From positions 434,001 to 498,000 of the forward strand of contig JAPYXD010000742.1 of assembly GCA_030998225.1 (NCBI GenBank): a stretch of 64,000 bases of DNA. The letters are read 5' to 3'. This document shows positions 1 to 10,056 of the stretch, one piece after another. The position numbers and the translations under genes were made by a program. How positions within the stretch are numbered: position 1 is the first letter of the stretch; each line of letters opens with the position of its first letter. Under the pieces are notes generated by a model, which was given only the letters and a program-made list of their open reading frames with translations, was not told where the DNA came from and did no database searches. This DNA is from Diplolepis rosae. Taxonomy: Eukaryota > Arthropoda > Insecta > Hymenoptera > Diplolepididae.

Positions 1-56
1 GGCATCATACAATAGTGGGGTTGCGACGTGTTACCGATGCACATTTTAAGTTCACA

Positions 57-905
57 TTAATTTGGTTGGGTTTGCGTGGTAACAACGTTACACTCCCCGT
101 TTTGGATTCGTTTTACTCCTGGAAAACGTATTCTGACACTGTAGGGTATTATTTGTGGTTCGTTCGCATCATCTATTTTTAGTACCGATGGTAATTGGGA
201 AATATAACTTACAACTGGCTGCAGGTTTACATGTTCTATTATATTTTTCACGCACAATAACTTGAAATATAATTTTAGACATACTTTTTAAAATAAATTA
301 CAGAATCGGCATTTATAATGAATGTACATCAGAACTAAACCTATCGATGAAAATTTCGGATGCTTTTCGCTTCGAGAACGGTTTTGTCGCTCCCGTTTAG
401 TTTTATTCACAGAGTTTTCAATATCATGATTGACTGACAATGATTGACTCATTTCCTTTAAGTCAATTGGTTTGATATATTTTTGCAGAGGTAATATTTT
501 TGATTCTAACAATGATAATTCATCAGCATTGAGCGGTATGTTAATTGATTTGGCGTGGTAAATGATTGTTCTGATTTCAGAAGTTTTTGTAGTTTTATGG
601 TCATGCTATTAGTATGAAGAATACAATTTCCATCTGTTTCTAGAAAGATTGCTTCAGATAAAGTTAATTGCTGAGAATTTTTGTCGCAAAAAATGTTTAG
701 TTCAATTTCTTCCTTAGGAACTACTATATAGTCAAGACTTTTAGCTCTTGTTCTTATGATTTGATTATTGCAGGTATTAGATCCTGATACAAGATATGAT
801 GGTTGGTGCCGTTTACACATTTTATGGAAATCAACATTTTTACAATTATTGAGAGCTCCCTTGTCAGTTTGAACATACAAAGTTTTCTGTTCATAGACCA
901 TTAAG
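57..905 (-). pseudogene. env: F-type env C-terminal part, Ty3/gypsy element 1
   Basis: This is the membrane-proximal and C-terminal part of an envelope fusion glycoprotein of an errantivirus-like Ty3/gypsy element. Read on the minus strand it shows a cysteine-containing ectodomain stretch (about 506-905), a hydrophobic segment followed by KCRFCNLF near 290-340, and a tail beginning CVKNIIEH near 250. The segment-plus-cysteine arrangement matches the tails of the env genes at 45.2 kb (RKICIFCVKR) and 57.7 kb (KKLCIFCVKT), which supports the assignment. Frames change between the pieces, so it is a relic. Upstream env sequence continues beyond a spacer at 905-1690. The F-type family assignment comes from the companion fragment with a cleavage site at 5618-6004. 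Confidence 0.6.
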
Positions 906-1690
906 GTTGAATGTAAGTCCCATCCCCGTACTAATAGTAGAGTCCCGTGGGGCTGCTGGCTTAGACTTCGTAGTATGTGTGTATACGTATAGTCACCAAT
1001 GCTATGCAAGCGGACAACTCGTAGATCGTGCAAGACTGCAATTTAAACCTGACTGTGATATGCGTTTGAATAGCTGGATGTCAAAGGTTATTGTTAACAG
1101 TAAAAAAAAAGTCAGGTCAAGTGAGATGGAAAGGAAGATTTATAAAGAACAAAACTTTAGACTATGAAGTGCGTCGAGATTCGGGACTGGTTGAAGCGAG
1201 GAAAATAAAATATTCTGCCGGCAATTTCACGTATGCTTCCAAGTTGGTTGAGTGTGTGTGTGTGTGTGTGTGTGTGTCGAGACCTACAGCAGACAAGCTA
1301 AAGAAAGGGAACAATGTTGCCGGGTCGCGATACTGTTGCGTTTATCTGTTTGAAAGTAACTGAAATTTGAATGTTCTGAATTAGATTGTCTATAAATCTG
1401 CACGGTGGAGAGATTTGACGTTTTTTTCGAAAATTTATATTTTCAAGCAGCACAAATACCGACATTTTTTAAATTTCTCTACCAGAGCATTTAATTACTA
1501 CAAATTAAAATGTGGAGAGTGCCTATGCATTGTTCATGAATTACGTGTTAAAATAGTCAACTATGACAATAATTATCTCTGCATCGGTACGGTTGAAAAA
1601 TTTGAAATTAATTTAACATAAAAATAATTATTCTATTTAAATATCAGCTTCTTTTTTAAAAAATTCTACCAGTGATCGATTTTTCATATA
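906..1690. other. spacer interrupting env relic, with (TG)n microsatellite
   Basis: Env-like coding sequence stops near 905 and resumes near 1690 on the minus strand. The intervening 785 bases have no recognisable gene. They contain a perfect dinucleotide run (TG)n at 1252-1277. This may be an inserted element or a replaced segment; no terminal repeats were found. Confidence 0.4.
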
Positions 1691-2094
1691 CCACTTTTAT
1701 AATTCGTGTTCAGGAATAACAGTAAGAAAGACATTTCCAATTTTTTTGTAGATGGGAATTAGTCGTAAAGTGGAGAAATTTTCGGATTCTAGGAGGGGAA
1801 TTTCAATTGAATAAAACAATTTTTTATTAGCAATAGCTATACTTATTTCGGAAACATCAATTACATTTTGACAGTTTTCTTCAATTAATCGAATTGGGTA
1901 TTTACTATTATATTGTTTCCAAAAGTTTTGAGTTCCTCCATAGGTATTTTGAAAGTCAATATTTGCGGATGGATTATACCATGTTTATCGTCATTTACTG
2001 TATCTATCAATAAATGTATATCCTCCCTCAACTCATTAACAATTGAGGTGAAAATTTTTAATTGATTCGAGATTATTACATTTCTTGTATTTCA
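1690..2094 (-). pseudogene. env: F-type env central ectodomain fragment, element 1
   Basis: On the minus strand, coding-like sequence with the pattern LREDIHLLIDTVNDDKHG followed by IIHPQIL lies near 1950-2060. This is the position in F-type fusion proteins where a helical stretch is followed by the conserved HPQ/HPR motif. Several stops follow downstream. The fragment ends exactly at 2094 where a DNA element begins; the preceding env part lies beyond that element at 5618-6004. It is therefore one env gene split by insertion. Confidence 0.6.
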
Positions 2095-2110
2095 CAGGCC
2101 CACAAAAATT

Positions 2111-2220
2111 TTATTTTTCTATTTTCAACATTCAACAGAAATCTGCAATCATATTTACATTCCATTTACCCTGGTAACGTTGCTCCATCTCATTGATATC
2201 TTAATGAAAGCATTCTCCTT
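2111..2220 (-). pseudogene. C-terminal remnant of an uncharacterised transposon ORF (family A)
   Basis: Minus-strand translation gives GECFH-stop-DINEMEQRYQGKWN followed by VNMIADFC, then a stop and MLKIEK. I recognise this as the conserved C-terminal motif of a protein family repeated in arthropod and cnidarian genomes (form: FHxDIxxME.RYQGKW). Its biochemical role is not known to me. A relic from the N-terminal side of the same family lies at 18600-19235. Two internal stops show decay. It sits directly inside the left terminal inverted repeat of the 2095-5617 element. Confidence 0.55.
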
Positions 2221-2340
2221 GCTAAGTAAAGGGTTTTCCAATAGAGACATAACAATTTCGTATGTTTATATGAACGCACCCTTAAACATTTTTAATGAAC
2301 TGTCAATGTCAAAACGTTAGGTAAAGTCAACATTTTAATC

Positions 2341-3066
2341 ATGGTAAAGTTCACGAACCAGCAACGTTCGGAAATTATTAAAAATTACTACCGAAATTCT
2401 GAGCGGTGGTCGCAACTTAAAGAGCACTTACTCCAATTTCGGCCGTAATAATCGTCCCACCCGACAGGTTGCGCGTGCTACAGTGGATAAATTCGAGACC
2501 AAATTTACACTATTGGACGTTCCGGTGCCAAAAAGACGTCGTATTGCTCGAAGCGAAGAAATAATCGCAGCCGTAAGTGCATCGATTCAAAATGAGCCAA
2601 ATCTGTCGATTCCACGTCCTTCTCAAGAATTGAGCATCGCTCAAACGACACTGTGGCGTGTTATGCGAAAAGATCTTGGCCTACATGCATTCAAGATTAA
2701 ATTGACTCAAGAACTAAAGCCACTCAATCATTTACAACGCCATACAGCCACACAGCACGCGTCACAATGGATTTATTGAAAGGCAAATTCGGTGAACGTG
2801 TTATCTCGAGAAATGGTCTGGTCGAATGGCCACCTCGGTCATGCGATCTATCGCCATTGGATTTCTTTTTATGGGGCCATATCAAGTCACTGGTCTATGC
2901 CAACAAGCCAGCAACTTTAGACGACCTCAAAGACAACATCCAACGCGAAATTGCCAACGTTCCGGTCGAAATGTGTGCCAGAGTGGTGGAAAATTGGGTC
3001 CAAAGAATGGACCGCTGTAAACGGGCTCGTGGTGGTTATATGATCGATATCGAATTTCATGCATAA
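2341..3066 (+). pseudogene. internally deleted Tc1/mariner-type transposase (DUF4817-like N-terminus)
   Basis: The relic starts MVKFTNQQRSEIIKNYY and carries the helix-turn-helix region (PTRQVARATVDKFE, then VPVPKRRRIARSEE) and the linker KDLGLHAFKIKLTQELKPL. It then jumps at about 2740 to the C-terminal part (HTARVTMDLLKGKFG; PPRSCDLSPLDFFLWG, holding the last catalytic Asp; end ENWVQRMDRCKRARGG). Roughly the central third, with the first two catalytic Asp residues, is missing. A frame change marks the junction and another lies near 2450. This is a MITE-like deletion derivative that cannot encode an active enzyme. The family call rests on recall of this common insect transposase type. Confidence 0.75.
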
Positions 3067-3414
3067 AATGTAATGCTTGCACTACACCCACAATAAATTT
3101 GAACCCAATATCTAAAATACTCACACCCTACCGGCCACCTGCATGGCAGCGCACCTTCACTGGCTTCGTTGCCTCAGAGAACCGGAAAATGGATCATTCT
3201 ATACAGTTTTATTTTAAACAGTTGTCACAATTTCCAGCATTCTCTAAGATATTAGGATGTTTAGTTTGAAAGAGCAAACGTTGTACACAACATTTTCACG
3301 GTGGAATAAGATTGAATGATCAGAGAGCTGGGACTGTCAAAAGATGTAGCAGAATATAAAGTTCACTCATCACTGTGAGTCACAAAAGAAACCTACACGA
3401 CATTATACAATATA

Positions 3415-5264
3415 CACGTTGAGCGCAGCGCCGATATTCCTGTCCTTTCCGTTTAGCCGGTAGCGAGCGAGTACTTGATGGCGAGCGCTCAATTGTTTTT
3501 TGGGTTGGAGAATGAACATAGGACTACTTTGTTTTGAATTTGTCCTCTGGCAATGCACTTGTATACGCAAAAAGTCGAAGAGATGATCAATTAGGAAAAA
3601 GTCACGGAAGTAGAATGACGATTTGAGAATAGAAAATTTTGGTTTGTTTGTGAAAGTATTTATTTCTCATAAAACCGAAGATGTCTGGAAAAGAAGAAGA
3701 TACTGATACGTCGAGTGAATTATTTTTATCATCCAGACGTTGACGTCGCAGAGTATGACGGTTGTCATCGTTGAAAGATGATAATTCACTAGACCAGGGA
3801 ATGGAAATTGACAATGGCAGTTCTACCATAAACACTAACGAAGCCAGTGACCAAAATGAGTGGTTTGCTCCAAAAGGCAATCAGCCAAACGTTATGCCTT
3901 TTACGAGTGTCTACGGTGCCAAAAAAACTAATGAAAAAGTTGGGAATTGTAGGAATATTGAAGATTTGTATTCACTTTTTGTCACTGACGAAATTTTTGA
4001 ATAGGTCAGTGAGCAAACAAATATTCATGCTGCTCAGTCAAGAATCGCCTCTAAACGTTCAAATAAATGGATACCAGCGAACAAGAATGAGATAAAGCGT
4101 TTATTTGAGCTAAGAATATGGATGGGAATGGTGCTCTTTCTATCCTTACGTTTGTATTGGACTCGGGATCTATTGTTTGCCCAAACATTCCCGCAAAAGA
4201 TAATGAGCAGAGATCGATTTGAAATCCTCATGAAAATGCTGCATTTTGCAAATAATAGAGTAAATGACGCATCTGAACGTCTATCAAAACTTCAATTTAT
4301 CATAGAAGAACTAAATAAAAATTTCCAAAAATATTATGATCCACCCGAGGTACTATGCATTGATGAATCACTAATACCATTCCGCGCGCGATTCATATTC
4401 AGGCAATATTTGAAGCAGAAAAGACACAAATATGGTATAAAAATATTTAAATTGTGCTGCAATCGTGGATACACATATAATTTTCGTGTCTACGCTGGCA
4501 AGGCTCTTGATAAGGGAAGCACAACATCGTCTAATATTGTAATGTGTTTCTCTAATAATTTATTTGATAAAGGTCATACGTTTGTACTGATAATTGGTAC
4601 ACAAGTCTAGATTTGGCAAATAAGCTAAAAGACAAAAATACACATCTTATTGGTACACTTCGAACACATCGTAAAATAAACCCAATGGAAGTAATAAGTA
4701 CTAAATTGTAACGCAGAGAAATTATCGCGAGAGAAAATAATGATGGTATTACAGTGCTGAAATGGAAAGACAAGAGAGACGTTTTGGTCCTGTCGACAAA
4801 ACATTCGAGGGAAATGATAAATGTGAAAAAAAGAGGATTTTGTTGTAAACCCAAAATTGTGGCTGAATGTAATAAGGCAAAGACCTCTGTTGATTTGTCG
4901 GACCAAATGAGTGCATATAGTAGTCCTTTGAGAAGTACTCTAAAGTGGTATAAAAAATCAGCTTTTGATCTTCTTCTAAATACTGCCATTGTAAATGCCT
5001 TGTTCAGTTTTCATAAACAGGAGAAAAAATATCAATCATGGCATTTCGTAGTCAATCGGCGGCTGGACTCACACGGCAGTTAGATGAAGCAATTCCAGTC
5101 CATATTGAAAGAAGAATTGTTCATAAGTTACAAAGAAAGGGAGGAGACGCGCATAAAGTCTGAAGATTTATTTTTTAAATATGATCTGTTGGCCCCAGGG
5201 ACTGACGCCGGCCAAACGGAAAGTTCGGTCCCGTTTCCTAAGGAACGGCGACGCGCTCAACGTG
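3415..5264 (+). mobile_element. piggyBac-like element remnant with inverted repeats
   Basis: CACGTTGAGCGC at 3415 and GCGCTCAACGTG ending at 5264 form an inverted repeat. A second inverted block (TTTCCGTTT..GCCGG near 3447-3461, complement near 5204-5222) lies just inside. The transposase relic lies between. No flanking TTAA pair is obvious. Instead, imperfect direct repeats of about 33 bases lie outside (3368-3400 and 5327-5359). The inverted repeats may therefore be terminal or subterminal repeats of an old copy. Confidence 0.55.
3681..5160 (+). pseudogene. piggyBac-like transposase relic
   Basis: This encodes a cut-and-paste DDD transposase of the piggyBac family. It begins MSGKEEDTDTSSELF with an acidic, low-complexity N-terminus. 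It has in-frame stops near 3741 and at 4002, then the DDE core. CIDESLIPFRAR (about 4359-4395) holds the first catalytic Asp. DNWYTSLDLANK (about 4587) holds the second. VDLSDQMSAYSSPLR (about 4885) holds the third, followed by WYKKSAFDLLL. A frameshift near 4575 separates the first two. The usual C-terminal cysteine-rich finger is not found: coding similarity ends near 5160, just before the right inverted repeat. It is inactive. Confidence 0.8.
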
Positions 5265-5269
5265 AGTAA

Positions 5270-5606
5270 TGGGGCAGAGGGGCAATAGGTTGATGGGTGT
5301 TTGAGTTTATTGTATGAAATTAACCCATCACTGGAAGTCACAAAAGAAAAATACACGAGACTTTCGGTTTTGCACTACATGACCTTTTCGATGTACAGGA
5401 TTATGGGGTTATGGGATTAAGATGTTATGGGGTCATAGTGTTGATAGGTTATGGGACTTAGGCATTACATTTTTTAGGGCTTATTTGGTTATGGGGTTAT
5501 AAGTATATTGAATTAAGTGATTTTTCGAAATGTTTTTTGAGGTTGGGACGAAATTCTGACGTGCTGAGTCAAGCGGGTTACGGATTCCCCACGCTGAAAG
5601 TTTTTA
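5270..5606. repeat. degenerate TTATGGG-type tandem repeat, no gene
   Basis: Between 5395 and 5505 variants of ggttatggg recur (ttatggggttatgggatta, ttatggggtcat, ggttatgggactta). The flanking sequence holds no open frame of note. A short hairpin (tgatgggt/acccatca) lies at 5291-5328. Confidence 0.5.
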
Positions 5607-5617
5607 TTGTGGGCCTG

Positions 5618-6004
5618 TATTATCATTAATATTGTTTGTTATGCGGTTAAATTTTTCGGTATTTTGTTTGCTTTGTTCATGTAATGAGGCAATATCGTAA
5701 GATGCAGAATTCAGTAAAGTTTTCAGAATTTTTTTTTATTTTTTATGCTGGACGAAAAGACTTTGTTGTCTTCAAATAATATGTCAAGTTCATTATTTAC
5801 GTAATCGAGGTTATTTTGATCAAGTGTACCAAATAAGCTTTTGGGTGTACTTCCAATAGAATTACAAAATCCTTTTTTGTTTCTGACAAGTCCTAATATA
5901 TGATTTAGCAATTGACAATTGTTATCTAAACGAATTTTAAACGAAGTTTTATAAATCTTTCGTTGATATTTTCCGTTTCCACGGCTACGATTAGATTTCA
6001 AGTC
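5618..6004 (-). pseudogene. env: F-type env fragment with furin-like site, element 1
   Basis: On the minus strand a piece of fusion glycoprotein carries LVRNKKGFCNSIGSTPKSLF, followed by GTLDQNNLDYVNNELD. Basic residues directly before GF, then an IG..SK.LFGTL pattern, are the cleavage site and fusion-peptide region of baculovirus-F-like errantivirus Env. The equivalent at 44.5 kb reads RNKRGFFNFIGDVSK. Coding similarity is lost at about 6004 upstream and continues past the inserted element at 2094 downstream. Stops are present near 5720. It is a relic; the N-terminal subunit is absent. Confidence 0.7.
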
Positions 6005-6006
6005 TT

Positions 6007-8440
6007 GTTGTAGAGATCAGCTGGTATAATATGTAACGTGGTTTTTCACCCCTTAATTCTATCCACGTACAACTACGGTACTTCGTATCAGGACTCCCTT
6101 CGTAGCTCCTAAGCTATCAAAAAAATGTTTACCAGGCGCCATGCCTTTCTTGGGCCAATCCGAAACGCTGCACTCAGCCGCAATATTAAGCTACTAAATA
6201 TCTAGTTCAACCTTAAACTCGTCCCAATACAAAGTATACCGGTGGAGTTGCTTACTCAGCCCCCTTTATCTGGATAACGGTGGGGGGGGGGGGTGCTAAC
6301 TACCTGAAATGAGACCCACAATATTATAGTAAAAATTAGTAACAGGTTAATAATTTATTTCATAACCTTAAGCTATTGTACAATAAACAAAAACAAAAAA
6401 ATAAGGACTCACTCGATCACACTAATACACGAGTTGGCTTGTTTTGGGAATATCCTATAGCTTTATAATGGGGGGGGGAACACAAAAATTTGAGAAAACT
6501 GAGGGGGGTGGCACCAAACAGAAGAAAGAAAAGAAAGGGGTGTGTTGGGGCAGTTTGTTTCAAACAAATAGAACCAGGGGTGTGCACCTAATATTCTGGG
6601 GAAAATCTCGCGACTCAAAAATCAAGTCTATAACTTAGCAATAGAGCCGGCGGGAAAGTGGGGGGGGGGGGGGAATTCGTCGCACAGGAAGTGCTCCAGA
6701 ACTAGCCACTAACTCTATAATATCCTCCCGGGTCTAGCGGGGGAATATCAAAAACGTACACGGGCCTATATTATTATCATTCCAAAAAAAGAGGCTCAAA
6801 TACCGAGCTACAAGGCGCGTGCCGTGGGGATCCCGTCGCTAGAAAATAATAATTAAAAATTCGTACCTCGCTATTCACTCACTCGACACACACAATTTCT
6901 TTCCAATTTATCGATCGCGGACAATATTATTTTTCCTTTCGATCCTTTTTCACAATAATTCTCCCTCGAAGTTCTCCAACGAATCCTTTTTCACAAATCT
7001 CCAACTTCCAACTCTTCCTTTTTTTCCAAAACTCTCTCGAAATCAGTCTAACAATCCCAAGCTGTCACACGCCAGCCGTCAACTCACAACCAGAATGAAT
7101 GTTTCCCGCCTGACGTCACCCGTTCTCATCCCGCCCAAATCTATTCCTCGTCTCTGCCTGTAGGATTATTGGTTAAAGGCTGCTCCACAATATTAATCTC
7201 AGGGAGATTATTTAAGTCGGCCATTTTCGTTAACTGATGGGTGACTTCTCAAAACGTATTATGGTAGTTAATCAACCCCTGTTCTCAACTGGAACCTGCC
7301 TAGTTTCTAAAACAGGGTTGAGTCGTCATCCAAATGTACTTAATTTCCAGCCCATGTTCGCATCTGGTACTTGCCTTGAGCCTTGAACAGGGCTGGGTCA
7401 TGGAAGGTTCGTACTCCGCCAGGTTGGAATCGCAAGTCGTGGGTAGCTTCCCTGGTAGTTTGGCACATGGCAAGAGTCACCGATGGGGTTGTACAGTCCC
7501 CATCCTTATCTGCAATCACAGACTGTAACTACAAAAAGGGCTTTGCAACCCCGCTATTTTTCTCCGCCAAGGTGGAATCCCGTATATCCTTCCAAAATCA
7601 AAACTTGGACCATCGCCCGAGGCCATCGGTATTGGTCCAATCTCAATTGGGCGTTAAAAGCCCAAAATATTTCTCAATTTTCATATGTTGAGAAAATTCT
7701 AACCGATTCCCATTAGTCAACGTGCAATGCATATATCGGACTCTTTCTGTCTATTGATGTATGACAGGGAGCAGTGCTAACTTCGACTTCTTTATCATGG
7801 TGGGGTTGTCGAGTGCCTATATGTCTTCTAATTGGTGTCTTCGCCTAACGTGTAACTCATTTTGGCTGCCATCTTGACTCTGCACTTCTCACTCCGCAGT
7901 CACGTGTCCAACGTAGTAGTATCTTCCTCGGATTCGTGTCTATTCTGATGGTGTATCTGAAGCGGTGTTTTTAGCAAAAGTTAATATAATTTCTATGATT
8001 TTATATAACATTTGATAGATAGGCGCAACTTTACAAGTCCTGGAGCAACTTTCGACTTAGTGTCCGTAACAAGACGTAAATCGGTAAGTTACCGAATGTT
8101 AAGAAACTTTACTCAAAATTGCTTTGAAATGACTAGATAACCCTCGGTAACCATCCAATCACGTTTTTACACATCTGTTACGGAAGAACTACGCATTACG
8201 GCCATCTTGCGATTTGCAAGAATTTTGCAACATCACAAATATCTTCTGCAAAGACTATTGTGTGCTTTAGGGATTTCGTAGACGCTGTAACTCAGTTCAC
8301 CATCAACTCAATCGACTTTGGAAATCAGTTCTCCATATATATCCAAAACGTCATGAATCAAGCTTAGACATATGATTAACAAACCGTTTCGACACATAAG
8401 TGATTTTGTTTTGGCGTCATATACTTTTGGTTATGTGATA
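6007..8440. other. gene-poor region with long G-tracts
   Basis: No convincing gene is present. Long guanine runs occur near 6281-6294, 6470-6478 and 6658-6674. TGTAACGTGG at 6032 abuts the env break and could be the edge of an LTR-like element, but no matching end was found. AATAAA-type motifs occur near 6380. The rest (7260-8440) shows no repeat or coding signal that I recognise. Confidence 0.4.
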
Positions 8441-9683
8441 ATGTCTAATTTTGCGCCAAATAATTGTCGTTTGCGGGAAGTGTTGATTTTTTTCTTTCAT
8501 TCGAAGAAAACGGTGGCTGAAACGCATCGCGAGCTCCTAAAAGTTTACGGTGATGCTGCTCTGAGTTGAGCAACGTGCCGTGGTTGGTTCCGTCGCTTCA
8601 AAGACGGTGATTTCGATGTTTACGACCGTCCGCGTGAAGGAAGGCCAAAAACTTCTGAAAACGCTGATGTTATTTATTATGAAGTGTTGAAATCGAACGA
8701 AATCATCACTAGGAAACAGTATCGAACGCAATTGATGCTTTAGACCCGATCACTGTGCGAAAAATGTCCACAATACGAGCATTGGCACGAAAATTGGCAC
8801 AATTCTCGGCCTCACGTTGCCAAACCCGTTAAAACCTGCCTGGAAACGCTCAAATAGGAAGTCCGTCCCACCCCATCCGCCGTATTCCGCAGATATTGCA
8901 CCGTCCGATTATTACTTGTTCCTGTCGATGGTACATGGTCTTGCTGATCAGCAGTTTCGCTAATATGAAGACTTCGAAAAATGCCTTGATTCGTGGATAG
9001 CCTCAAAAGGTGAACACTTGTACGGTAACGGTATTCGAGCACCTAGAGAACTGGCTGAACAGTAGCTTTACGTTGTAGCGTAAAGCTATCGTAAAGTTAT
9101 CGCAAAGTAGCATTTTAACTCATGAATGAGACAAAACAAATATTAAAAAATGTTTTTATCCTTATTCTACGTTAAAAATAACGTTAACTGGTAATTGAAA
9201 TATGCAATAATGTTATTTATTTACGCTAAAAATTAAAAAAACATAATACCTGTCATTGTAGGCAGTGCAGTGGTTCACCTTCTGTGGAACGTCTCCGTTA
9301 AAGTTGACTATTGGTTGGAGTGAGACACAACTATACTTCCATCTCACTCTAACAAATAGTCAATCCTGACGGTGAAGACGTGGAAAGTGATGAACCACTG
9401 AACTGCCTTCAATGACAGGTATTATGTTTTTTCAATTTTTAGCGTAAATAAATAAAATTATTGCATATTTCAATAACCAGTTAACGTTACTTTTAACGTA
9501 GAATAAGGATAAAAACATTTTGAATGTTTATTTTGCCTCACTCATGAGTTATAATGCTACTTTACGATAGCTTTACGATAGTTTTACGCTAAAGCGTAAA
9601 GCTACCGTTCAGCCTGTTCGCTAGGGGCTCTACCAGAAAGACGGGCAAAAGTTGTAGCTAACAATGAGCAATACTTTGAATGA
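8441..9683 (+). pseudogene. internally deleted mariner transposase, split by a MITE
   Basis: The mariner (DD34D) transposase relic opens MSNFAPNNCRLREVLIFFFH and shows the HTH region (SKKTVAETHRELLKVYG, then RGWFRRFKDGDFDV). After about residue 95 it jumps to a short piece with KSNEIITRKQYRTQL. It then runs through VKPVKT-like and YSADIAPSDYYLF (last Asp) to GEHLYGNGIR near 9040. It resumes at 9629 with LPERRAKVVANNEQYFE and a stop. The interruption is the 586-bp MITE at 9041-9626. The first two catalytic Asp residues lie in the deleted part. Stops at 8567 and elsewhere confirm decay. Confidence 0.8.
9041..9626. mobile_element. palindromic MITE copy 1, 2-bp target duplication GC
   Basis: The whole 586 bp is a near-perfect foldback. 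It begins ACCTAGAGAACTGGCTGAAC and ends with CTGTTCGCTAGGG. Both arms carry matching blocks (GTAGCTTTACG, TAACTCATGAATGAG, CTTATTCTACG, TACCTGTCATTG). It lies inside the mariner reading frame, where the duplicated bases GC (9039-9040 and 9627-9628) flank it. A second copy is at 52065-52583 and a half copy at 40111-40176. It carries no coding sequence. Confidence 0.85.
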
Positions 9684-9765
9684 ATCATTTGTAACCATTT
9701 TTTCACAATAATGTTGCATTTTCATAAAAAAAAAACAGCGGGAACTTACTTGCGCAGCTAATAAG

Positions 9766-10056
9766 TAAGAACGAAGTAGCAGATATTTTGAGGCGAAATA
9801 CCCATGACGATGGAATATAATTTATTCTGCAGAAAGGACATCCGAAATTTCTTATTGTCCGCGAGAAATGTAAAATTGTCGGGAAAATAAAAGAAGATCC
9901 GGGATTGAGTGCTCTAAAGTTGACTTCACATTTAATTGAAAAAACAGGGAAGAAAGTTCATCCTGATACAGTTCACAAAACACTGAAAGATGATGGATGC
10001 AATGGTAGAGTTGCTCGTAAAAAGCCTTACATAAGCAAGAAGAATCTAGAGAAGAA
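9766..10056 (+). pseudogene. Tc1-like transposase, N-terminal HTH part
   Basis: Tc1-family DNA-binding region: RNEVADILRR, then a stop, then GHPKFLIVREKCKIVGKIKE, DPGLSALKLTSHLIEKTG and KKVHPDTVHKTLKDDGCNG ending YISKKNLEKK. The spacing (GRP-like then PGLSA..L, then S.RTV.R.L) is typical of Tc1 paired-like HTH domains. The frame breaks off at about 10056 and the catalytic part continues at 11143, so about 1.1 kb has been inserted into it. Confidence 0.75.

Larger units (their letters stand above)
2095..5617. mobile_element. composite DNA element with TIR CAGGCCCACAA, inserted in env
   Basis: An 11-base inverted repeat, CAGGCCCACAA at 2095-2105 and its complement at 5607-5617, bounds a 3.5-kb segment that splits the env relic. 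Inside are a short coding remnant next to the left end (2111-2220), a deleted mariner-like transposase (2341-3066), a piggyBac relic (3415-5264) and TTATGGG-type repeats. The short coding remnant is probably original cargo and the others later nested insertions. No clear target-site duplication is left. Flanking 8-mers (left, minus strand: tgataata; right: tgaaatac) match only partly, so the superfamily is unresolved. Confidence 0.5.

Noticed and set aside
5320..5326. TTAACCC as a possible piggyBac end
   Set aside because: No matching GGGTTAA partner at a plausible distance. The inverted repeats of the piggyBac relic lie further inside.
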